A DNA stretch of 64,000 nucleotides from Xanthomonas vesicatoria ATCC 35937 (GCF_001908725.1 NZ_CP018725.1:4774001-4838000); one strand, 5' to 3'. Shown: positions 8,875 to 17,395, counted from the stretch's first letter. A program made the numbers and translations. The notes: generated from the letters alone by a model not told the origin.

Positions 8875-10602
8875 TCAGGACTCGTGCTCCAACCCTGCAT
8901 CGGTCGCCTCCGCAGCGCTGATCACCTGATTGCGCCCGGCTTGCTTGGCCCGGTACAGCGCCTCGTCGGCGCGCCGCAGCAGTTGCGCGGCGTTGCCCGC
9001 GTGTTCGGGGAAGCTGGCGGCGCCAAACGAGGCGGTGATCTTCGGCAGCGACACGCCATCGGCCATCACCTGCAAGGACTCGATCCCGGCGCGCAACTTC
9101 TCCGCCATCTTGCGTGCAGTAGTCAGGTCCACTTCGGGCAGGATGATCGTCAGTTCTTCGCCACCGTAGCGGCAGCAGATATCTTCGCCGCGGGTTTGCG
9201 TCAGCAACAGTTCGCCGATGGCCGCCAGCACCCGGTCACCGCCGCTGTGCCCATGCAGATCGTTGAACCGCTTGAAGTGGTCGACATCCAGCATCAGCAC
9301 CGACAACGGCTGCACCCGACGCGTGCAGCGCGCCAGTTCGTGATTGAGCGCCTCTTCCAGATAGCGGCGGTTGTACAGGCCGGTGAGCGGGTCGCGTATC
9401 GATTGCTGACGCAATGTTTCGCGCAGGCGCAGGCTATGCAGCACCAGTGAGAGTTGCTCCGCCGCCGCTTCGGCGACGGTCAATGCACTGAGGCCGCCGG
9501 GCTGGTCGCTGCGCAGCGCCAGCATGCCCAGCTGCGTGCCTTGTGCCGACAACGGAATGCACACCGTGCTGGCATGCGTCGGAAGATTGGCGCCGGTATG
9601 GCGACATAGCATGCCCTGGCTCGCATCTTCCACCACGTGCGTGCGGTCGCGGCGCAGCGCCCAGCAGGTATCGGGCGCGATGCTGGCGCTGTCTTCGCCG
9701 GCCATCGTGCCCCAGGCCACCACCTGCTCAGCGCGATCGCGCGATGCCCGAAGCAGATACACCGCACCGGCGGCACCGGGAATCAGCGGCGCAATGGTGC
9801 GTGCGGTAATTTCCAGTGCTTCTTCGGCGTCGCGGCAGTTTTGCAGCAGCCCCGAGTAACGTGCCAAGGCTTCCAGTCCCGCAGAGGTGCGTTCCAGCGT
9901 TGCAAACGACTCGACCAGCTGCTCGCTGGTGTGGCTGGCCTCGTCCTCGGCACGCACGCGGCGTTGCAGCTCGCGCGCCAACAAGCGATAAGCCAACAGC
10001 ATCACCAGCAGCCCGCTGACGATGCCGATCACGGTCATCCGCAGCACCCACTGCGCACTCAGTGCGTTGGCCTGCGTCCGTTTCACCAGCTCATGACGTT
10101 CCAGCTCGGTCATGGTTTGCACCTGGCGCCGCAACGTCGAGGAGGTCTGGAACACGCCACGCGCAATCGACCCGCGCGCGCCATCCAGGCCATGGGTGCG
10201 ATAGCTGTGCAGCAGATCGTTGATCTGCACCAGCCGCGTGTCCACCAGCCGGTTGAGCACCAGGACATTGCGCCCCTGCACCGGATTGTCTTGCACCAGC
10301 GCCTCCAGCCGCACAATGCGGTCGGGCAGGCGTCCGATTGCATCGGCGTACACGCCCAAAAACGCCTCGTTGTCGGTCAACACGTAGCCACGCACCGACG
10401 ACTCCGCCGACAGCAGGCCGGCCTGGATTTCGTCAATGCCCGCGAGCACTTCCTGCGTATGCGTCACCCAGCCCGCATCGGCCAGCGAGCGCTGCGTGGT
10501 GAAGTAGCCGCCGATGCCGATCAGCACAAAGATGGCTCCGCCTAGCAGCAAGGCCCACGCTGCATGACGTTTTGCTTGTTTGGTCAACACCGTGTTCCCC
10601 AA
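8875..10602 (-). CDS. CHASE3-GAF-GGDEF diguanylate cyclase
   Basis: 575 aa. Order: TM helix (about 13-33), a periplasmic CHASE3-type helical domain with the family motif ESSVRGYVLTDNEAFL, a second TM helix (about 187-207), a GAF domain, and a C-terminal GGDEF domain that starts with RDPLTGLYNRRYLEEAL. The active site reads GGEEL, a variant accepted in active cyclases, and an intact I-site RGED lies at the right spacing before it. So it should sense a signal through CHASE3 and GAF, make c-di-GMP and be product-inhibited. It is transcribed alone from the minus strand. Confidence 0.92.
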   Translation of the reverse strand: MGNTVLTKQAKRHAAWALLLGGAIFVLIGIGGYFTTQRSLADAGWVTHTQEVLAGIDEIQAGLLSAESSVRGYVLTDNEAFLGVYADAIGRLPDRIVRLEALVQDNPVQGRNVLVLNRLVDTRLVQINDLLHSYRTHGLDGARGSIARGVFQTSSTLRRQVQTMTELERHELVKRTQANALSAQWVLRMTVIGIVSGLLVMLLAYRLLARELQRRVRAEDEASHTSEQLVESFATLERTSAGLEALARYSGLLQNCRDAEEALEITARTIAPLIPGAAGAVYLLRASRDRAEQVVAWGTMAGEDSASIAPDTCWALRRDRTHVVEDASQGMLCRHTGANLPTHASTVCIPLSAQGTQLGMLALRSDQPGGLSALTVAEAAAEQLSLVLHSLRLRETLRQQSIRDPLTGLYNRRYLEEALNHELARCTRRVQPLSVLMLDVDHFKRFNDLHGHSGGDRVLAAIGELLLTQTRGEDICCRYGGEELTIILPEVDLTTARKMAEKLRAGIESLQVMADGVSLPKITASFGAASFPEHAGNAAQLLRRADEALYRAKQAGRNQVISAAEATDAGLEHES

Positions 10603-10700
10603 CCCCGATGGTCTGGCTGAGGTCGATGCAAGCGGCGTGCCTCAACGGTCCAGTCAGCTGGCAGCCGGGGTCAGGCTCGCCGTGATGATGGTGCGGCGGT

Positions 10701-10985
10701 ATGCTCACGATGCACCGTAGAGCCGAGCACAGTTTGGTCATTTTTCTCGGAAGTTATCAGCTGATCTGCCACGCCGCCCGAAGCCGTGGCACCGACGCGA
10801 CCTGGAGCGCGGATTGGCGCATCGAACAGATCGGCATGGGCAGGAAAAGGGGCGAACTCGCCGGCGCCACCCTTGCGCGCACGTTTCCCGATGACCGTAG
10901 CGCCATGTCCGCCGCGCGCAGCGCCGGCATGGTGACCCTGGAAGTCATGCACGCCGAAGCGCAACGGCAACTCGACTACAGCTGA
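10701..10985 (+). CDS. Hypothetical protein, 94 aa
   Basis: Open frame of 94 aa (ATG 10701, or 10710). The sequence LVIFLGSYQLICHAARSRG, then SADWRIEQIG and LEVMHAEAQRQLDYS looks like a small alpha/beta protein. I do not recognise a family. The opposite strand is also open over this stretch, so coding on this strand is not certain; composition of the predicted protein (mixed hydrophobic and charged) speaks for it. Confidence 0.42.
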   Translation: MLTMHRRAEHSLVIFLGSYQLICHAARSRGTDATWSADWRIEQIGMGRKRGELAGATLARTFPDDRSAMSAARSAGMVTLEVMHAEAQRQLDYS

Positions 10986-11445
10986 GTCGAATGCGGGTTT
11001 TTTGCCGGCAGCGCGCACTCAGCTCGCGGCCAGCCGCCACGCCAGCCGGGCAATCCCGCCAAGAGTCAGCCAGCGCGTCGCGCGTTGTGCATGCCCTGAA
11101 TCGGGTAGGGCTTGCCCAACTATGCCCAACCCGTATCCAGCAGCGTCGCGCTGGCACGCGGTTTGCTTTTCATGCATCAGGAGCGCTGGGGAGCGCAGTG
11201 GGACCACAGGCAATGGATGAACCCAACAAGAGTGCCCTGGTGCTGCTGCAGCAGGAAGCCACCGAGCTGCTCGCACTGTTCGACCAACTTCGCGGTGACC
11301 TCCCGACGGCCAGCAGGCGTGATAGCGCAACCTGCGCGTCGATCGCCGCCACGGCCGAACCGACCACCTGCGTCACTAACTGACGCTGCCGGTGGTGGTG
11401 AGCACTGACACGCACGCGCGAGTTGTTCGCTGCCGCATCGCCCAT
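10986..11445. other. Gene-poor stretch before ssrA
   Basis: About 460 bases with no well supported intact gene. It holds only the possible HHE-like fragment at 11213-11383 and the edge of the ssrA terminator. Open frames on both strands here are Arg/Pro/Cys-rich and look non-coding. Confidence 0.6.
11213..11383 (+). pseudogene. Possible remnant of a hemerythrin (HHE)-like gene
   Basis: The first 30 codons from ATG 11213 (MDEPNKSALVLLQQEATELLALFDQL) follow the pattern of the first helix of HHE-domain proteins (normally ALxLLxxDHxxVxxLFxQ), but the metal-binding His is absent (EA in place of DH). After about residue 35 the frame becomes low-complexity and stops at codon 57, and the other forward frame gives no better continuation. 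I read it as a decayed gene; an unrelated short gene is possible. Confidence 0.3.
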
Positions 11446-11484
11446 GAAAAAGGCCGGGAACCTCTTGCGAGAATTCCCGGCCTT
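11446..11484 (-). terminator. Rho-independent terminator of ssrA
   Basis: Inverted repeat with 11-bp arms (AAGGCCGGGAA at 11450-11460, TTCCCGGCCTT at 11474-11484). On the minus strand the stem is followed by TTTTTC, the expected U-tract. It lies 25 bases beyond the tmRNA CCA end. Confidence 0.88.
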
Positions 11485-11509
11485 AGTCGGTCGTCTTAGG
11501 ACCGTTGTG

Positions 11510-11906
11510 TGGTGGAGGTGGGCGGAATCGAACCGCCGTCCGGAAGCACTCCATCCCCGGCACTACATGCTTATCCCTCCGTTAGATCTCATCCCCAGGC
11601 AGCACGGCGGGCAAAGCGCACCTGGAAACCAGCCTGCTTGATTTAGCCGGTAGCTGACAGGCAGCCACCACCGGCGGTTCCGTGATAATGACCCTACATC
11701 TACGAGCACGGGCACAAGTAGTTTCGGGGGTTCGCCTTAGGCGGCTGTAGAACTACAACTAAAGCCAATTAAGCGGCGATAGCGAAGTCCGAACCGTAGT
11801 TGTCGTCGTTGGCAACTAAAAGTTTGCTGCTGGATTAACGAGGAAAGCTGCCCCCTCGGCATGCGCCAAGCGACTTCGCGACCCCCGTCGAAACCAGTGC
11901 ACCCCC
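11510..11906 (-). ncRNA. ssrA: Transfer-messenger RNA (tmRNA, ssrA)
   Basis: Acts with SmpB to free stalled ribosomes and tag the unfinished protein for proteolysis. The 5' end GGGGGTGCACTGGTTTCGAC pairs over 7 bp with CACCTCC before the 3' ACCA. The T-arm GGTTCGATTCC is at the 3' end. The tag frame (11772-11813, resume codon GCC) encodes ANDDNYGSDFAIAA followed by TAA at 11769-11771. Length by these ends is 397 nt. A sigma-70 promoter lies upstream at 11935-11963 and a terminator downstream at 11446-11484. smpB is about 2.7 kb away. Confidence 0.97.
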
Positions 11907-11934
11907 GGGGAAAGCATCAAACGCTGACGGGGTC

Positions 11935-11963
11935 AGTGTAGGGATCGGCGCGCCCTGTCACAA
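11935..11963 (-). promoter_or_regulatory. Sigma-70 promoter of ssrA
   Basis: On the minus strand: TTGTGA, spacer of exactly 17, TACACT. The mature tmRNA 5' end is 28 bases beyond the -10 box, leaving a leader of about 20 nt for RNase P to remove. Confidence 0.75.
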
Positions 11964-12040
11964 GTGGTGAGATGGACAGCGCTTACAGTGGCTTCAGTCC
12001 TGTACCGGACCGAACAGTCTGTAAACGAAGGAGCGAAGCG

Positions 12041-14488
12041 ATGGCGACAGGCAAGCCCCCACGTCCACGTTCGACACGCGCAGCACCGCGTGCCGCCGCT
12101 GCAACTGCCAAGCAGCCGGCACGGCAGCAACCAGAGCGTGCGCCTAAGTCGGGCGCGCAAGCCGCCGCCGCAGCCCGTGTGCAGGGCAAGGCGCGCACCG
12201 TGATCTACATCCATGGCATCGGCAACAAGCCGCCTGCCGAGGTCTTGCGTTGCCAGTGGGACAAGGCGTTGTTCGGGCGTCCGATGGGCGAGCGCACCCG
12301 GCTGGCGTACTGGGTCAATCGCGAGCGGTATCCAGTGGCCGAGCCAGGCAATTGCGACGGGCGCGATGTGGGGCCGGCACTCAACCAAAGCGTGCAGCGC
12401 GCATTGACCACGCTCGGCCTGGTACCAGGCGGACAGGACCTGCACGTGCTCGCCGATGCGTTGGCACAGAGCGATCAGGAGCGGGCCGACCTGCATCGCT
12501 TGCTCGACGAACTGGAAGCTGCGAGCGCACCCGGCAGCGTGCAGGCAAAGGGCCCGATCGATGCGATCAACCGTGTGCTGCTGCGGCTGATTTCTGCGGC
12601 GCTGCTGCAGGACGTGCACGACCTGTTCTTCGTGCCCGAGCGCGCGGCATTGATGCGCGACAGCCTGACGCAGCGGCTGCGTGCAGGGGGCGGGCCGTTC
12701 GTGGTGGTCGCCCATAGCCAGGGCTCGATGATCGCCTACGACGTGCTGCGCCAGCTTGAGGCGGCCGACTGCGAGGTCACGCTGTTCCTGACCCTGGGGT
12801 CGCCGCTCGGGCTGCCGCAGGTACGCAGCATGTTCAAACGCTGGACCGGCACCCGCAAGTTGCCGTTCCCGGCGTGCGTGCAGCAGTGGATCAACGTGGC
12901 CGAGACGCGCGACCCGATCGCGCTGGACGCCGATCCCACCGACGACATCGCCAACGCGAAGGGGCGTTTCGAGAACATTGCCGGTGCGCGGATCAATCCC
13001 GACTGGCAGCACAACGCGCATTCGGGCTCAGGCTATCTGTCGATCCCGCAGGTCCGCGCAGCGGTGCGTCATGCGGTGGGAGTGGGCTTCGATCAGCCGG
13101 TGTCCAATGCGGTGTTGATCAAGGACCTCAGCGAGCAGCTCGAAGCACACGGTCCCGAGCACCGGCATGAAGTGCTGATCGAACTGGATCGGCGGCTTGC
13201 GGGCAACGATCCGGCCGGTGTGCGGGCAGCGCTGGTGCGCCATCTGCGCCAGGTCGCTGCGCGCAGCACCGGCCTGGAAGGCGATGCGCTGGATGAGGCG
13301 ATCGAACTGGAAGATGGATTGCAGCGTTTCGTGTCGGCACGGTTGACCCGCTTCGAAATCGAATCATTGCAGAGTCGCTACCGCGCGCTGGGGTTTCGCA
13401 GGGTGTGGCGCGATGCCGGCAAGCGCGCGTTGATTCACATCTCCGGTAACGTGCTGCATGCCGATGCAGCGCGCAATGCCTATCGGGCGCGCGGTCAGCA
13501 GATCGGCTGGGCGGTGCTGGATACCGGCATCGCCGCCAGCCACCCGCATTTCTTTGTCAAAGGCCAGCGCGACAACGTGGTGGCGCAATGGGATTGCACC
13601 CGGCGCGGTGCGCCCAGGCAATTGACGCGCGCCGATGGCGATGCGTTTGCCCGGCTCGATCGGCACGGCCACGGCACGCATATCGCCGGGATCATCGCCG
13701 GCCACTGCCAGGCGACGCTGCCGGATGCGCAAGGCAAGCCGGGCGCGCCATTGGAATTTGCCGGCATGGCGCCGGACGCGCAGCTGTATGGCTTCAAGGT
13801 GCTGGACGACGCTGGCGATGGACGCGACTCGTGGATGATCAAGGCCGTGCAGCAGGTGGCTGCGATCAACGAGCGCGCAGGCGAGCTGGTCATCCATGGG
13901 GTGAACCTGAGCCTGGGCGGCTATTTCGATCCGGAAAGCTATGGCTGCGGCTTTACCCCGCTCTGCAACGAGCTGCGGCGGCTATGGCGGCAGGGCGTGC
14001 TGGTGGTGGTGGCTGCCGGCAACGAAGGGTTGGCCTGGTTGATGGGCAAGGACGGGGATGCCTATCCGGCCAACATGGATCTGTCGATCAGCGACCCGGG
14101 CAATCTGGAAGAGGCCATCGTGGTCGGCTCGGTGCACAAGAGCAGCCCGCACAATTACGGCGTGTCGTATTTTTCCTCGCGCGGTCCGACCGCCGACGGC
14201 CGCGGCAAGCCCGACGTGGTGGCGCCGGGCGAAAAGATCGTCTCGGCGTATTACGACTTCGACCCGAAAGATCCGGCCAGCCTGATGGTGGAAATGAGTG
14301 GCACCAGCATGGCTGCGCCACATGTCTCAGGCGTGCTGGCCGGCTTTTTGTCGGCACGCCGCGAGTTCATCGGCTTCCCGGACCGGGTCAAGCAATTGAT
14401 GCTCGACACCTGCACCGATCTGGAACGCGACCGCTACGTGCAGGGCAGGGGAGTGCCGAATTTGATGCGCATGCTTGGAGCGACGTGA
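12041..14488 (+). CDS. Cytosolic alpha/beta-hydrolase fused to subtilisin-like (S8) protease
   Basis: 815 aa. ATG 12041 follows a strong ribosome site (GAAGGAGCG). The first 50 residues are basic and Ala/Pro-rich without a signal peptide, so the protein is probably cytosolic. Residues 52-350 look like an alpha/beta-hydrolase: TVIYIHGIGNKP (oxyanion-type HG motif), nucleophile motif VAHSQGS with Ser226, an Asp in ETRDPIAL (Asp291) and His324 or His327 as candidate base. Residues 485-800 are a complete S8 domain: Asp494 in AVLDTGI, His544 in HGTHIAG, oxyanion Asn661 in AAGNEG, Ser756 in SGTSMAAPHVSG. Residues 350-480 are a charged helical linker. Both catalytic sites look intact. Its gene stands alone between ssrA and smpB. 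Target and purpose are unknown. Confidence 0.9.
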   Translation: MATGKPPRPRSTRAAPRAAAATAKQPARQQPERAPKSGAQAAAAARVQGKARTVIYIHGIGNKPPAEVLRCQWDKALFGRPMGERTRLAYWVNRERYPVAEPGNCDGRDVGPALNQSVQRALTTLGLVPGGQDLHVLADALAQSDQERADLHRLLDELEAASAPGSVQAKGPIDAINRVLLRLISAALLQDVHDLFFVPERAALMRDSLTQRLRAGGGPFVVVAHSQGSMIAYDVLRQLEAADCEVTLFLTLGSPLGLPQVRSMFKRWTGTRKLPFPACVQQWINVAETRDPIALDADPTDDIANAKGRFENIAGARINPDWQHNAHSGSGYLSIPQVRAAVRHAVGVGFDQPVSNAVLIKDLSEQLEAHGPEHRHEVLIELDRRLAGNDPAGVRAALVRHLRQVAARSTGLEGDALDEAIELEDGLQRFVSARLTRFEIESLQSRYRALGFRRVWRDAGKRALIHISGNVLHADAARNAYRARGQQIGWAVLDTGIAASHPHFFVKGQRDNVVAQWDCTRRGAPRQLTRADGDAFARLDRHGHGTHIAGIIAGHCQATLPDAQGKPGAPLEFAGMAPDAQLYGFKVLDDAGDGRDSWMIKAVQQVAAINERAGELVIHGVNLSLGGYFDPESYGCGFTPLCNELRRLWRQGVLVVVAAGNEGLAWLMGKDGDAYPANMDLSISDPGNLEEAIVVGSVHKSSPHNYGVSYFSSRGPTADGRGKPDVVAPGEKIVSAYYDFDPKDPASLMVEMSGTSMAAPHVSGVLAGFLSARREFIGFPDRVKQLMLDTCTDLERDRYVQGRGVPNLMRMLGAT

Positions 14489-14490
14489 TT

Positions 14491-14518
14491 CGGGAATCGG
14501 GAATCGGGAATCGGGAAT
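14491..14518. repeat. Four tandem copies of heptamer CGGGAAT
   Basis: CGGGAAT is repeated four times directly behind the hydrolase-subtilase stop. Inverted, less regular copies of the same theme (GATTCCCGATTC) lie at 14601-14640 and run into the end of smpB. Related sequences occur near 22922, 23045, 35930 and 36110. Confidence 0.85.
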
Positions 14519-14623
14519 CGTAAAAGCTTGGCTGGTCGGGCGGTGCTGCGTCCAGCTGACAACAACTCAGTTCAAGCAGCCCTGCCTTTGCGATTCTCCA
14601 ATCCGATTCCCGATTCTCCGCCC

Positions 14624-15127
14624 TCACGCATCCCGATTATGCCGCCGCATCACGCGCTGCTTGTCGCGCTGCCAGTCGCGGTCCTTGGCGGCGTCGCGCT
14701 TGTCGTGGTTCTGTTTGCCCTTGGCGAGCGCAATTTCCAGTTTGACCTTGTTGCTGCTCCAGTACAGCGCGGTGGGCACCAGGGTGTAGCCCTCGCGCTC
14801 CACGCGGGTGAGCACCTTGTCGATCTCGGCCCGGTGCAGCAGCAGCTTGCGGTCGCGACGTTCCACCGGCACGGTGTGGGTGGAGGCCTGGATCAGCGGG
14901 GTGATTTGCGCGCCGATCAGGTAGATCTCGCCGGAGCGCACATATGCGTAGCCGTCGACGATGTTGGCGCGGCCGGCGCGGATCGCCTTGATCTCCCAGC
15001 CCTGCAGCGCCAGACCGGCTTCGTAGCGCTCTTCCAGGTGGTATTCGTGGCGCGCACGCTTGTTCAGCGCGATGGTTTTCGTGGCCTTCGCGCCGTTTGC
15101 TTTATCCTTGGATGGTTTCTTGCTCAT
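14624..15127 (-). CDS. smpB: SsrA-binding protein SmpB
   Basis: 167 aa, slightly longer than the usual 155-165. SmpB binds the tRNA-like part of tmRNA and brings it to stalled ribosomes. Visible: the N-terminal NKRARHEYHLEERYEAGLALQGWEIKAIR and GRANIVDGYAYV, both SmpB hallmarks, and the basic C-terminal tail (KRDAAKDRDWQRDKQR) that enters the mRNA channel. The last four codons are written in the intergenic AATCGGGA-type repeat. Divergent from the RatA-like gene. Confidence 0.97.
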   Translation of the reverse strand: MSKKPSKDKANGAKATKTIALNKRARHEYHLEERYEAGLALQGWEIKAIRAGRANIVDGYAYVRSGEIYLIGAQITPLIQASTHTVPVERRDRKLLLHRAEIDKVLTRVEREGYTLVPTALYWSSNKVKLEIALAKGKQNHDKRDAAKDRDWQRDKQRVMRRHNRDA

Positions 15128-15187
15128 GACGCCATTGTCGCCGATTCGGTGTCGTCAAACGATCTTCCGTCTTTCACAAGTTAGCGA

Positions 15188-15619
15188 ATGCCTACCATCC
15201 GTCGCAGCGCCCTGGTCGAACACAGTGCCTCCCGCATGTTCGATCTGGTCAATGATGTCGCCGCCTATCCGCGCCGCTTCGGCTGGTGCGACGCTGCCCA
15301 TGTGCTGGAGCAGGACGATGCGCATATCGTGGCGCGCCTGGATCTGGGGCTGGGTTCGTTCCGCACCTGGTTCACCACCGAAAACATGCTCGAGCGGCCC
15401 GAACGCATCGTGATGCATCTGCGCGATGGTCCGTTCAAGCGCCTGGAAGGCCTGTGGGAGTTTCAATCGCTGGGCGAGAACGCGTGCAAGGTCAGCCTGA
15501 CCCTTGAGGTGGAAACCAGCTCGCGCTTGCTGGGGCCGGCATTGGCGCTGGGCTTCCAGGGCCTGGCCGACCGCATGGTCAACGACTTCGTGCGGGTTGC
15601 CGATCGCGGCGACGTGTGA
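15188..15619 (+). CDS. RatA-like / COQ10-type START-domain protein
   Basis: 143 aa, full length for the RatA/Coq10 polyketide-cyclase family. Visible: RSALVEHSASRMFDLVNDVAAYP and FGWCDAAHVLE at the start and the C-terminal LALGFQGLADRMVNDFVRVA helix that closes the START-like pocket. Family members are described as ubiquinone-binding proteins and, in E. coli, as RatA, which blocks 70S assembly; which role applies here is not shown. Position next to smpB is the common gammaproteobacterial order. Stop overlaps the next start (GTGA). Confidence 0.93.
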   Translation: MPTIRRSALVEHSASRMFDLVNDVAAYPRRFGWCDAAHVLEQDDAHIVARLDLGLGSFRTWFTTENMLERPERIVMHLRDGPFKRLEGLWEFQSLGENACKVSLTLEVETSSRLLGPALALGFQGLADRMVNDFVRVADRGDV

Positions 15620-15897
15620 CCGTGCAGGTCGAAGTCGTCCTGGCCTGGTCGGATCGCTACAACGCGGTGATGCTGGATCTTCCAGACGGTGCCACCGCCG
15701 CCGAGGCGGCAGCTGCATCCGGCCTCTGTCGGGAGCACCCGCCCGCAGCGTTGGCCATCCATGGGGTCGTGGCGCGTCCCAATCAGGTGCTGCGCGCCGG
15801 CGACCGCGTCGAGCTGCTCAGGCCGCTGCTGCTGGATCCGAAAGAAGCGCGTCGTCGTCGGGCTGCACCTGGGAAGAAGGCACGCCCCGGCAGATAA
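15616..15897 (+). CDS. RnfH/RatB family ubiquitin-like protein
   Basis: 93 aa beta-grasp protein. Start GTG 15616 overlaps the stop of the RatA-like gene; a second GTG at 15622 is possible. Visible: VEVVLAWSDRYNAVMLDLPDGATAAEAAAASGL and GDRVELLRPLLLDPKEARRRRA, the typical RnfH end. Function of the family is poorly defined; it is almost always the partner gene of ratA. The C-terminal dozen residues are strongly basic. Confidence 0.9.
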   Translation: MTVQVEVVLAWSDRYNAVMLDLPDGATAAEAAAASGLCREHPPAALAIHGVVARPNQVLRAGDRVELLRPLLLDPKEARRRRAAPGKKARPGR

Positions 15898-16223
15898 TGG
15901 CGCGGCGTGGTTGCACTGGTCGGGCGCAGCGTTGGCGAGCGAACTCATCGGGTGGGGCGCCGTTGTGGCTGCTGCGTCGTGTTATTCGACGTCGCGCTGC
16001 GCTGGCTGCTGCAGATGCAGCGATACCAACCTGAGAACGCCCGACGTGATTTCGAGGAAATCTTGCTTCGCGCTGACTCGAGCGGCTACGGCGCATGGCG
16101 GTGGCCGTAAAAGCAACGCCAGGGACGTCTGCGCGACCAGCCACTCATTCGCTCTGCCGAGGCAGGGGGGATGTGTGGCAATCGGCAAACCGAAGGAGAG
16201 CGCTCCAGCGAAGACGGTCAAGC
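15898..16223. other. Intergenic stretch without recognised gene
   Basis: About 325 bases between the RatB-like gene and the omlA terminator. Frames open here are short and Arg/Cys-rich; I see no gene, promoter or repeat that I can support. Confidence 0.6.
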
Positions 16224-16250
16224 AAAAAGCCGGCACAACGGCCGGCTTTC
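16224..16250 (-). terminator. Terminator of omlA
   Basis: AAGCCGGC and GCCGGCTT arms with a 6-base loop; on the minus strand the stem runs into TTTTTGC. It lies about 45 bases past the omlA stop. Confidence 0.78.
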
Positions 16251-16296
16251 GAATGCTTTCGCAATCAGACGATCATCTGATCACTGGCTGACCGCA

Positions 16297-16692
16297 TCAG
16301 CGACCGCGCTGCTTTTTCTTGTCGCGCGCCAGGTTGCGGCCGAACTGCTTGGGGGCCGACTTCGCCAATTGCTCGTCCTGCGACGGGAAGTAGTCGCCTT
16401 CCCAGCGTGCCACCTGATCGTTCTCGAAGAACACGGTGAAATTCTTGACTTCGGTGCGCGCCAAACGGTCCACACGTTGGGTGGACGTGTAGTCCCAACG
16501 CTGCGCATGGAACGGGTCTGGAATCGACGGAGTACCCAGCAACGCGCTGACTTGCTGCTTGCTCTGGCCTACCTGCAGTTGCTCCACGGCATTCTGTTTG
16601 ATCAGATTGCCCTGGTAGATCGGCTGCTTGTAGATGATGCCGCAGCCAGCGGTGGAAAGAGCAACGGCGGCGACCAGCAGGAGATTGCGCAT
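16297..16692 (-). CDS. omlA: Outer-membrane lipoprotein OmlA (BamE/SmpA family)
   Basis: 131 aa from ATG 16692; the longer frame to 16731 only adds hydrophilic residues before the signal. Signal peptide with lipobox STAGC, then GIIYKQPIYQGN and the BamE fold signature VGQSKQQVSALLGTPSIPDPFHAQRWDY. BamE is an accessory lipoprotein of the outer-membrane beta-barrel assembly machine. The divergent arrangement with fur is known in Xanthomonas, where the gene is named omlA. Confidence 0.95.
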   Translation of the reverse strand: MRNLLLVAAVALSTAGCGIIYKQPIYQGNLIKQNAVEQLQVGQSKQQVSALLGTPSIPDPFHAQRWDYTSTQRVDRLARTEVKNFTVFFENDQVARWEGDYFPSQDEQLAKSAPKQFGRNLARDKKKQRGR

Positions 16693-16796
16693 CGGGGAAT
16701 AAGTGCTGAGGAAATCACGCCGATGATACACTCCCGCCGGTCGCCGCGACCCGTTTGATGGCAGCTGGCGCTAAATCGCCAATGAACGGAGAACAT

Positions 16797-17207
16797 ATGG
16801 AAACCCACGACCTGCGCAAAGTCGGGCTCAAGGTGACCCATCCGCGGATGCGGATCCTGGAATTGCTGGAACAGAAAAGCAACCAGCACCACCTCAGCGC
16901 AGAAGACATCTATCGGCAGCTGCTCGACCACGGCGACGAAATCGGTCTGGCAACGGTCTACCGCGTGCTGACCCAGTTCGAGGCCGCCGGTCTGGTGCTC
17001 AAGCACAATTTTGAAGGTGGTCAGGCCGTATACGAGCTGGACCGCGGCGGCCACCACGACCACATGGTCGATGTGGATACCGGCCACGTCATCGAATTCG
17101 AAAGCGAAGAGATCGAGGCGCTGCAGCGTCAGATCGCCGCCAAGCACGGCTATGAACTGGAAGAGCATTCGCTGGTGCTGTACGTGCGCAAGAAGCGTCC
17201 GCGCTGA
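16797..17207 (+). CDS. fur: Ferric uptake regulator Fur
   Basis: 136 aa. ATG 16797 (METHDLRKVGLKVTHPR) has CGGAGA upstream and gives the normal Fur length. Winged helix LSAEDIYRQLLDHGDEIGLATVYRVLTQFE, the metal-site segment GGHHDHMVDVDTGHVIEFESEEIE. The Cys pairs (CxxC) that bind structural zinc in E. coli Fur are absent, as in some other Fur proteins. Represses iron-uptake genes with Fe2+. Divergent from omlA across about 100 bp of shared promoter region. Confidence 0.97.
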   Translation: METHDLRKVGLKVTHPRMRILELLEQKSNQHHLSAEDIYRQLLDHGDEIGLATVYRVLTQFEAAGLVLKHNFEGGQAVYELDRGGHHDHMVDVDTGHVIEFESEEIEALQRQIAAKHGYELEEHSLVLYVRKKRPR

Positions 17208-17234
17208 GTTGGGTGTCTGCAGAGATGTGACGAC

Positions 17235-17256
17235 AGGGCGGCTTCGGCCGCCTTGT
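17235..17256 (+). terminator. UUCG-loop hairpin after fur
   Basis: GGCGGC-TTCG-GCCGCC stem with the extra-stable UUCG loop, followed by TTGTG. Located 28 bases after the fur stop; likely terminator. Confidence 0.6.
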
Positions 17257-17395
17257 GCGTTCTGGGGCGTGTTGGTGGGTTTGCTGCAGGCCCATGCCCC
17301 CATCCGCCCTTCGGCATCTTCCCCCGCAGGCGGGGGAGGGGCTTCGTCAGCGGGGGAGGGAACGGGCCTCTGAAGTTGCGAGTTGCTCGCTGCGA

